DNA of 13,688 bases from CAYHWE01 sp964360445 (lineage in GTDB: Bacteria; Patescibacteriota; Patescibacteriia; Patescibacteriales; JAKAJF01), in NCBI GenBank assembly GCA_964360445.1, contig CAYHWE010000026.1, forward strand, positions 1 through 13,688. The letters are read 5' to 3'. The notes under the pieces are model-generated. The model was given only the letters and a program-made list of their open reading frames with translations, was not told where the DNA came from and did not search any database. The position numbers and the translations under genes are program-made. Positions 1 to 4,531 of the stretch are shown one piece after another. Every line of letters starts with the position of its first letter. Position 1 is the first letter of the stretch.

Positions 1-2
1 AA

Positions 3-20
3 TTCCGACCGCTGTCGGAA
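3..20. repeat. Short perfect hairpin at left edge
   Basis: A 7-bp perfect inverted repeat, TTCCGAC (3-9) and GTCGGAA (14-20), encloses a CGCT loop. It is followed by an A-rich stretch, not a T-run, so it is not a plus-strand terminator. The left side is cut by the window edge, so a minus-strand terminator or a longer repeat cannot be judged. Confidence 0.5.
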
Positions 21-39
21 AAAAGAAAAGGAATACATC

Positions 40-137
40 AGCTAACAACGAGTATCCGGTTAGAATAATTGGGGTCAGGTCTTGAATTATAAGGTTTTTG
101 TTTGGTCGGTAAAAAGCGTAAGCTCACGTTGTTTGCT
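40..137. repeat. Inverted repeat pair around a possible mobile-element remnant
   Basis: AGCTAACAACG (40-50) and CGTTGTTTGCT (127-137) are inverted 11-mers with one mismatch. Between them lies GGGGTCAGGTCTTG (71-84), a string I recall from the flanks of REP-associated/IS200-like transposase genes in other bacteria. That recollection is from memory and not checked. No transposase is present. The stretch may be mobile-element debris or a small non-autonomous repeat. Confidence 0.35.
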
Positions 138-149
138 AATAAGCACTAA

Positions 150-208
150 GGCTCCACAGCCCTTGTGGGACTATGGAGCCAGCAGAGGAGTCTCTCGGGT
201 AACTCTCT
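150..208 (+). other. Two stem-loops in the presumed leader of the phosphatase gene
   Basis: Stem 1 pairs GGCTCCA (150-156) with TGGAGCC (174-180), with an inner CCC/GGG pairing. Stem 2 pairs AGAG-AGT (184-191, with one bulged G) with ACTCTCT (202-208). Neither is followed by a T-run. They lie directly upstream of the ATG at 219. They could be a structured leader or part of the repeat to their left, and I do not recognise a riboswitch class. Confidence 0.3.
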
Positions 209-218
209 TATATGTAAT

Positions 219-635
219 ATGAAAATACTTTTTGTTTGCAAATCAAATTTTGGAAGAAGCCAGATGGCGGAAGCTATTTTTAATTCTTTATCAAAAGAGC
301 ATAGGGCTGTAAGTGCAGGGACTGAAAAGGGGAGAGTGACTGATCATAAGTTAAAAGACTTTCCTGAGCATTCCAATTTATTTATTTGCATGAATGAAAT
401 TGGGTTGGATATTAAGAATAATATTTCTAAATGCTTAACTCCGGAAATGGTTGCGGATGCTGATAAGATTTTTGTTATGGCCGAAAAAGAAACTTGGCCG
501 GATTATTTAAAGGAATCAGACGAGGTTATTTTTTGGAATATTGAAGATATGTGCGGGGAACCTTTGGAAAAATTCAGAGATACGAGAGATAAAATAAAAA
601 TATTAATTGAAGAATTAGTAAAAGAAATCGGATAA
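219..635 (+). CDS. Low-molecular-weight phosphotyrosine phosphatase / arsenate-reductase-like protein
   Basis: The 138-residue protein has the LMW-PTP signature at its N-terminus: the C-X5-R phosphate loop is Cys7-KSNFG-Arg13, followed by SQMAEA. Family members cleave phosphotyrosine through a cysteinyl-phosphate intermediate, and the thioredoxin-coupled ArsC branch reduces arsenate. The C-terminal stretch with Asp110 followed by EKFRDTRDKI resembles the ArsC/LMW-PTP C-terminus, so Asp110 is the best candidate general acid, although the usual Asp-Pro is absent here. Substrate cannot be decided. Length fits the family (about 130-150). An upstream in-frame ATG at 165 would add 18 residues unlike the family and runs through a stem-loop, so the ATG at 219, where the fold begins (MKILFVC), is preferred. 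No Shine-Dalgarno is visible. Two Nudix genes follow on the same strand after 20 and 37 bases. Confidence 0.85.
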   Translation: MKILFVCKSNFGRSQMAEAIFNSLSKEHRAVSAGTEKGRVTDHKLKDFPEHSNLFICMNEIGLDIKNNISKCLTPEMVADADKIFVMAEKETWPDYLKESDEVIFWNIEDMCGEPLEKFRDTRDKIKILIEELVKEIG

Positions 636-655
636 ATATAATATAAATTAAAGCT

Positions 656-1069
656 ATGCCAAATATCCCAAACTGTTTTTATAGAATGAGCGTTAAGGCG
701 CTTATTCTTGATGATGAGAAAAGATTTTTACTTACGCTGGAGAGCGGGGGATTATGGGATCTTCCGGGAGGCGGATTGGATTTCGGGGAGGAGCCGCATG
801 CTTGCCTTGCGAGAGAAATAAAAGAGGAAATGGGGTTGGAGGTTTTATATGCAAGCAAGCAGCCGTTATATTTTTTTTCATCTACGCAAAAAGATGGAAA
901 GTATTGGGTATGCAATGTGTTGTATGAGGCAAAGGTTGCAGATCTTAACTTTCAGCCTTCGGATGAATGCATTGAAGCGAGATTTTTTACAAAAGAAGAG
1001 GCATTGAAAGAAAATCTTTTTCCTAATGTCAAAGAGTTTGTAAAAAAATATGATCCGGATAGTCATTAG
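656..1069 (+). CDS. Nudix hydrolase
   Basis: The 137-residue protein carries a complete Nudix box, GX5EX7REUXEEXGU: Gly39, Glu45, Arg53, Glu54, Glu57, Glu58, Gly60 and Leu61. The glutamates bind the divalent metal used to hydrolyse nucleoside diphosphates linked to another group. A typical LWDLPGGG beta-turn precedes the box. Substrate specificity (oxidised nucleotides, NDP-sugars, ADP-ribose or others) cannot be read from the sequence. An internal Met11 is an alternative start. No Shine-Dalgarno is visible; a TATAAT at 637-642 with a poor -35 could give a very short leader. It lies 20 bases after the phosphatase gene, in the same orientation, and is probably co-transcribed. Confidence 0.88.
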   Translation: MPNIPNCFYRMSVKALILDDEKRFLLTLESGGLWDLPGGGLDFGEEPHACLAREIKEEMGLEVLYASKQPLYFFSSTQKDGKYWVCNVLYEAKVADLNFQPSDECIEARFFTKEEALKENLFPNVKEFVKKYDPDSH

Positions 1070-1106
1070 TATCTCTTTGAAAATAATTAAAATTAATTTT
1101 AAATCT

Positions 1107-1559
1107 ATGAAAACAGACTTAACAATTGGCGTCTATATATTCAATGAAGATAAAGTCTTATTGATCCATCATGGAAAGTTAGATTTATGGCTTCCTGTTG
1201 GCGGGCATATTGAGGAAAATGAAATTCCTGATGAGGCTTTGCTTCGTGAAATAAAGGAAGAGGTTGGTTTGGATGTTGAGTTGGTAAATAAGAGTGATTT
1301 ACCTTTGGAGGGGGGTGTTAAATATAATCTTGCGACGCCATTCCATGTTAACGTCCATTCAGTCGGGGATCATGATCATTGTTGTTTTTATTATATCTGC
1401 AAAGCTATCAATCCGGAGCAGTTGCAGATAAATAAGGAGTTGAAAAATTTTGAATGGTTTGCGAAAGAGGATCTGAGTCAGGATCGTGTTCCTGCGGATG
1501 TCAGGAATATCTGCTTAAAAGCTTTTGAAGTATATGGGCAAGGGTCATTTAAGGTTTAA
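1107..1559 (+). CDS. Nudix hydrolase, second copy
   Basis: A 150-residue protein with a full Nudix box: Gly33, Glu39, Arg47, Glu48, Glu51, Glu52, Gly54 and Leu55, preceded by LWLPVGGHI. The GGHIE form of the box entry, where the first gene has GGGLDF, and the long middle section with His-rich DHDHCCFYY show it is not a recent duplicate of its neighbour. The reading frame extends upstream to an ATG at 1050 inside the previous gene. The start at 1107 (MKTDLTIGVYIF) is chosen because the Nudix fold begins there and the upstream part is AT-rich, low-complexity sequence. No Shine-Dalgarno is visible. The likely role is hydrolysis of a nucleoside-diphosphate derivative with Mg2+; the substrate is unknown. 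Confidence 0.87.
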   Translation: MKTDLTIGVYIFNEDKVLLIHHGKLDLWLPVGGHIEENEIPDEALLREIKEEVGLDVELVNKSDLPLEGGVKYNLATPFHVNVHSVGDHDHCCFYYICKAINPEQLQINKELKNFEWFAKEDLSQDRVPADVRNICLKAFEVYGQGSFKV

Positions 1560-1564
1560 TAAAT

Positions 1565-1593
1565 TTGCCAAATTTTTAAAAATCCTCTAATAT
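1565..1593 (+). promoter_or_regulatory. Sigma70-type promoter for the structured RNA
   Basis: TTGCCA (1565-1570, 5 of 6 to TTGACA), a 17-base spacer, and TAATAT (1588-1593, 4 of 6 to TATAAT). The start of transcription would fall near 1600, about 20 bases before the first strong helix of the RNA. No protein gene uses it before the terminator at 1816-1841. Confidence 0.55.
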
Positions 1594-1599
1594 ACAAAA

Positions 1600-1841
1600 A
1601 CAATTAAAGCTCTTTTTAATGTCCGTCGAGAGGTCCCGGCGACCCTCCAGACTCATCCTCTGGAGAGAATGGAATTGACAACACCCATTCTCGGTTCGAT
1701 TCCGTAGGCGGATTTTACAGGACTAGCCGAGGGTTTATCCCAACAGTGCATTTACCTCCGCACTGTGAAAAGGAAGGTAGTAACTCTAAATCCTTCCTCG
1801 GCTTCCTGTAAAAAAGGGGCACGATTATGTGCCCCTTTTTT
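1600..1841 (+). ncRNA. Unidentified structured RNA with a tRNA-like 5' domain
   Basis: About 240 bases between a promoter and a terminator, with no convincing reading frame and dense helices. A closing helix (1621-1627 with 1707-1713, 7 pairs) encloses four hairpins. The first is 1630-1647, with GG in its loop. The second is 1648-1662, with a 7-base loop CTCATCC. The third is an 8-bp stem, GAGAATGG/CCATTCTC (1665-1692). The fourth is a T-loop-like GGTTCGATTCC (1693-1703). This is the layout of a class II tRNA with a long variable arm, CAT in the anticodon position and a T-stem of only 2-3 pairs. The second domain (1713-1813) has outer stems TTTTACAGGA/TCCTGTAAAA and AGCCGAGG/CCTCGGCT around hairpin 1743-1766, a second hairpin AAGG/CCTT, and a possible pseudoknot between 1733-1737 and 1787-1791. 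It does not match what I know of tmRNA, RNase P, SRP or 6S RNA. The helices are seen; the function is unknown. Confidence 0.6.
1816..1841 (+). terminator. Intrinsic terminator of the structured RNA
   Basis: GGGGCAC (1816-1822), loop GATTAT, GTGCCCC (1829-1835), then six T (1836-1841). It is a perfect 7-bp GC-rich stem with a uridine tract. An A-run precedes the stem, so it could extend with A-U pairs and also work on the minus strand. Confidence 0.92.
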
Positions 1842-1860
1842 AATATTTGACGACATCTGT

Positions 1861-1889
1861 TTGACAACATCTAAGAAGGCGGCTATAAT
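1861..1889 (+). promoter_or_regulatory. Consensus sigma70 promoter
   Basis: TTGACA (1861-1866), a 17-base spacer and TATAAT (1884-1889) match the sigma70 consensus exactly. The start would be near 1896, leaving a leader of about 36 bases that contains AAGGAGG at 1916-1922, nine bases ahead of the TTG at 1932. It is the strongest promoter in the window and drives the small basic protein. Confidence 0.9.
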
Positions 1890-1931
1890 TAAATTTTGTG
1901 ATTAAAAAAATAAAGAAGGAGGAAAAGGAAA

Positions 1932-2348
1932 TTGAGATCGTTAAAACGGGTTTTAAAGGCACTCTTTAATAGGAAGGGCTTCCGCGATCTGACTTTCGAT
2001 GAGCTGATTGAGCTTTTCGACAAGAAGGGGCAGAAGAAAGCCGTAAGGAGGGCGGCCTTTAACCGGATGCTTAAACTGGCTAAAACGCCTGGACAGACGC
2101 TGGTCGTCTTGGAAAAGTCCAAGTCTTTAGGGACCAACCAAAAAGAAAAAGCGTTCAAGAAGGTCATGGAGTTTAAAAAATTCAAGGAGTGGGAGGCGAT
2201 CTATCGGCTAACAAAAGACGAAGAAATAAAAAAAATGGCGCTCGATAAAATGGACGAGCTGACCACTACTGTTGAAAAACGGATTACCGTTCTTGAGATC
2301 AAAAAAGAACGGAAAATAAAACAAATGATAAACAGAGTTTTATCATAA
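1932..2348 (+). CDS. Small basic helical-repeat protein of unknown function
   Basis: I do not recognise this 138-residue, lysine/arginine-rich, all-helical protein. It shows three units of about 30 residues aligned on AFNRML (from 42), AFKKVM (from 74) and ALDKMD (from 103). Each is followed about 15 residues on by a short hydrophobic helix, suggesting an alpha-solenoid-like (HEAT-type) repeat. No signal peptide or membrane segment is seen. The only start after the in-frame stop at 1911 is TTG at 1932, supported by AAGGAGG at 1916-1922. A consensus promoter ahead of it and a terminator right after it show that it is an independent, probably well transcribed gene. The positive charge is compatible with nucleic-acid or ribosome binding, but that is only a guess. 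Confidence 0.8.
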   Translation: MRSLKRVLKALFNRKGFRDLTFDELIELFDKKGQKKAVRRAAFNRMLKLAKTPGQTLVVLEKSKSLGTNQKEKAFKKVMEFKKFKEWEAIYRLTKDEEIKKMALDKMDELTTTVEKRITVLEIKKERKIKQMINRVLS

Positions 2349-2353
2349 CCCGC

Positions 2354-2381
2354 GGGGCGCGTTTTACGCGCCCCTCTTTTT
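2354..2381 (+). terminator. Intrinsic terminator nested in the end of the convergent gene
   Basis: GGGGCGCG (2354-2361), loop TTTTA, CGCGCCCC (2367-2374), then TCTTTTT. It terminates the plus-strand basic-protein gene that ends at 2348. The loop contains the stop codon (2364-2366) of the minus-strand gene, and one arm encodes its last residues. On the minus strand no T-run follows, so it is a weaker terminator there. Confidence 0.9.
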
Positions 2382-4292
2382 ATATCTGAGAATATAAATA
2401 TCGCCGTCTCCGATCATCCGCCATCCATCCGCCTCCAGCTTTGCTTCATCAACGATTTTGCTATAACCCCGCCAGTATTTGTTGATCACGAAATACGATT
2501 CCTGCGCTCCGGTTAAATCCATCGCTTTCTCCATGGTTTCGCGTCCGGGTTTTTTATAAACCATATCTAAATAAAATTGATATAATGGGCCGCTCGTAGG
2601 AATCGGGTAGTAGAAGACCTCACCCCGACCCTCTCCCTGGTAAGGAGAGGGGGTTTTATAGTAATGGTTAAAACCGAACTCATGCAGGGCGGCGGCGCTG
2701 ACTTGTTGGTTCGCAAGCACGATATAATCTTTTTCCGCCCAATCCTCGATTAAACGGACCGCTTTGATATCATTTTCGCCGGTAGAAAATCCTTTTGAGT
2801 TGTGGTATTTATCGAATCGCGGATAGGAAATATATAAGGAAGCGGTAATCAAGAGGCTGATAAAAAACAGAAGCGGAATTTTTATCGCGCTCTCTTTCGC
2901 GGATAATCTTTCGTTGAATTTATACAAAGCTAAAATGATGAAAGGAAGCAGGAAGAGGATTGAGATGGTTAATAGTCTGTCCGCGAAAGCATTCCTTTCG
3001 TAATCGATCAGATAGGAGAAGGAGATGTTTTTAGTTATGAGATAGGAAGCGAAATAAGAAATGAAGGCCAATAAATACAGGGAGAGAAATTTATACTCAG
3101 TTCTTTTTTTATAAAAAATTATCAGGCCGGCAATAGCGAGCAGCATGATTATGGATCTTATGTTGAAAGCGTAGAGATAGATAAAATTGTAAATAAAACT
3201 TTCTTGGAAGGGGATTGAGATGTCTGAAAACGGCAAGATTTCTTTTAATGATCGTAAATCTATTTTTGAATCAAGAGAATAGAAGAGCGCGGGAATGCTT
3301 AAGGCGGAAAAAATGGAGATAAGGGCGTAATAGGCTTTCTTGAATTTCAATTTTTTATCATAGATAGCAATCAATAACGCAAGCGTCAACGCGGGAATGC
3401 CGGCGATCGGCTGGGTGATCATGGCGGCGAGCGTAAGGGAACAGATCAAAAATTTATTAAGGCGGGTAACCGCATCAAGCGCGATTATGATGATCAAAAG
3501 CAGATACAGATAGGCAAGATTTTGCGGCGTCGTGATTATGAAAATCGAAAATGGTAAAATAAGAAGGCTTAAAACCGTCGCAAGGATTATTTTTTTGTCT
3601 TTGAAATATTTTTGCAAGGCATTCCACAAATAAAAAGGGATCAAGCCGGCGGCGAGCAAGGGAACGATGAATTTATTCAGCCAAGCGATCGGAATCCCGC
3701 TTAATTTATGGGCGATGATGATCAGGCTGTATTGGCCAAGATAATATAACGGTTTCGGATCGACAAAACCGTTCTTATCGATCAGTTTAAGAGTGGCTTC
3801 ATGGATGAACGGATCAAAGCCGTAGCCGAGTTTGTAGACGATGATAGCAATGGAAAAAGAGAGGAGGGTGTGGATTGAAATGAAAGATATATTCAGCCTA
3901 TTTTTGAGGATGCCCAGAAACAAGATAAGAGTGGCTATGCCGTATAAGATGAAGAAATGTGCCGGTACGACTTGCCAAGGAGATATTATCGATTTTGCGG
4001 TTTGGCTTGAAAATAAGATGAAGAAGCAGCTAAAGATTGCTAGGAGATAGAAAATCGAGTAAATCCCACCAGCCCCCTTTAATAAAGGAGGTTTAGAGTT
4101 CCCCGCACCCCCTTTGTCAAGGGGGCATTTCTCTTGTTTGATGAATTTTTTTATAAAAACAAAGGAGGAGACAGTTAAAACGAGGCTGGTGGCTGCTCCA
4201 TAGATATTTAAGGCGTAAAAGTAGTAAATAATCCCGCCGAAAAAGGATAGGAGGTTTGTGAAGATTAGGATTAGTGAAATTTGGTAATTCAT
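2364..4292 (-). CDS. Large multi-spanning membrane protein, GT-C glycosyltransferase-like
   Basis: A 642-residue protein with a dozen or so hydrophobic segments and a soluble C-terminal part (about 490-642). The extracytoplasmic loop after an early helix contains GFDPFIHEA (Asp160, His164, Glu165), similar in position and character to the acidic motif of GT-C glycosyltransferases, which use polyprenyl-phosphate sugars. The family cannot be named from sequence alone, so this stays a class-level call. Two repeats are inserted in frame: residues 56-76 (CPLDKGG to LLKGAGG) between membrane segments, and residues 547-559 (TPSPYQGEGRGEV) in the soluble part. The start at 4292 is seven bases below an extended -10 box, implying a leaderless mRNA. 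The last codons lie inside a terminator hairpin. The next gene beyond the repeat pair, on the plus strand, is another GT-C-like protein, which supports an envelope glycosylation role. Confidence 0.75.
   Translation of the reverse strand: MNYQISLILIFTNLLSFFGGIIYYFYALNIYGAATSLVLTVSSFVFIKKFIKQEKCPLDKGGAGNSKPPLLKGAGGIYSIFYLLAIFSCFFILFSSQTAKSIISPWQVVPAHFFILYGIATLILFLGILKNRLNISFISIHTLLSFSIAIIVYKLGYGFDPFIHEATLKLIDKNGFVDPKPLYYLGQYSLIIIAHKLSGIPIAWLNKFIVPLLAAGLIPFYLWNALQKYFKDKKIILATVLSLLILPFSIFIITTPQNLAYLYLLLIIIIALDAVTRLNKFLICSLTLAAMITQPIAGIPALTLALLIAIYDKKLKFKKAYYALISIFSALSIPALFYSLDSKIDLRSLKEILPFSDISIPFQESFIYNFIYLYAFNIRSIIMLLAIAGLIIFYKKRTEYKFLSLYLLAFISYFASYLITKNISFSYLIDYERNAFADRLLTISILFLLPFIILALYKFNERLSAKESAIKIPLLFFISLLITASLYISYPRFDKYHNSKGFSTGENDIKAVRLIEDWAEKDYIVLANQQVSAAALHEFGFNHYYKTPSPYQGEGRGEVFYYPIPTSGPLYQFYLDMVYKKPGRETMEKAMDLTGAQESYFVINKYWRGYSKIVDEAKLEADGWRMIGDGDIYILRYKKRGA
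2616..2654. repeat. In-frame palindromic repeat in the membrane-protein gene
   Basis: A 39-bp segment with the stem CCCTCTCC (2629-2636) and GGAGAGGG (2644-2651), flanked by CCTCACCCCGA. The sequence resembles a repeat I know from many bacterial genomes, often translated as PSPYQGEGRGE. It adds 13 codons without shifting frame. A related palindrome occurs at 8253-8274. Confidence 0.65.
4065..4127. repeat. Tandem hairpin repeat inserted in the membrane-protein gene
   Basis: Two adjacent hairpins: CCCCCTTT (4073-4080) with AAAGGAGG (4084-4091, one mismatch), and CCCCCTT (4108-4114) with AAGGGGG (4119-4125). On the minus strand they encode residues 56-76 (CPLDKGG to LLKGAGG), a hydrophilic glycine-rich insert between membrane segments. 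The 63 bp are a multiple of three. Similar elements are widespread in bacterial genomes. Confidence 0.65.
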
Positions 4293-4299
4293 TGCTTTA

Positions 4300-4327
4300 A
4301 TTTTAGCATATTTACGCTAATTTTCAA
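4300..4327 (-). promoter_or_regulatory. Promoter of the minus-strand membrane protein, probably leaderless
   Basis: Read on the minus strand: TTGAAA (4327-4322), 16-base spacer, and an extended -10, TGCTAAAAT, with TAAAAT at 4305-4300. Seven bases separate the -10 box from the ATG at 4292, so the transcript would begin at or next to the start codon. Confidence 0.6.
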
Positions 4328-4371
4328 TTGATTAAAATGGTTTTATCTGTTAGGATAGAAATAAATTCAAT

Positions 4372-4522
4372 TGTCATTCCCGACTCCGATCGGGAATCCA
4401 GGGTAGGTCAGCAATAAGGTGAGTAAAGTTATAAATTTCTAGAAATAGACGTTCTAAGAATAAGTACGTAAAATGAACTTTTTGGAAGTTAACCCTGGAT
4501 CCCCGCTTTCGCGAGGATGACA
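4372..4522. repeat. REP-type inverted repeat pair (about 150 bp)
   Basis: Left arm 4372-4404 begins TGTCATTCCCGA, folds as ATTCCCGA/TCGGGAAT, and ends CCAGGGT. Right arm 4491-4522 is its inverse, AACCCTGGATCCCCGC to GCGAGGATGACA, with its own small hairpin. The 86 bases between include a 12-bp palindrome (4435-4446). The left hairpin resembles the Neisseria dRS3 form (ATTCCC, spacer, GGGAAT), though with 10 rather than 8 spacer bases. This is a common non-coding repeat type (BIME- or MITE-like), not a gene. It fills most of the 239-base gap between the two divergent membrane-protein genes. Confidence 0.8.
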
Positions 4523-4531
4523 GATTATTTT

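Noticed and set aside
40..137. Integron attC site
   Set aside because: The inverted repeats superficially resemble attC ends, but RYYYAAC and GTTRRRY do not match exactly and no further attC-like sites separate the following genes.
165..218. Longer N-terminus of the phosphatase from an ATG at 165
   Set aside because: The extra 18 residues are encoded by a stem-loop region and do not resemble the family, whose fold starts at MKILFVC (219).
1621..1714. Ordinary tRNA gene (CAT anticodon)
   Set aside because: The layout is tRNA-like, but the T-stem has only 2-3 pairs, the base after the anticodon is C, the variable stem is unusually long, and the transcript continues into a second domain and terminator. 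Annotated as an unidentified RNA instead.
1600..1841. tmRNA, RNase P RNA, SRP RNA or 6S RNA
   Set aside because: Length and conserved strings do not fit: no tmRNA tag frame or terminal acceptor pairing, no RNase P core sequence, no SRP GGAAGGAAGCAGCC-type loop, and no single long 6S-like hairpin.
4065..4127. CRISPR-like array from repeated hairpins
   Set aside because: Only two unequal hairpins with no regular spacer; they are read through in frame as part of a protein.
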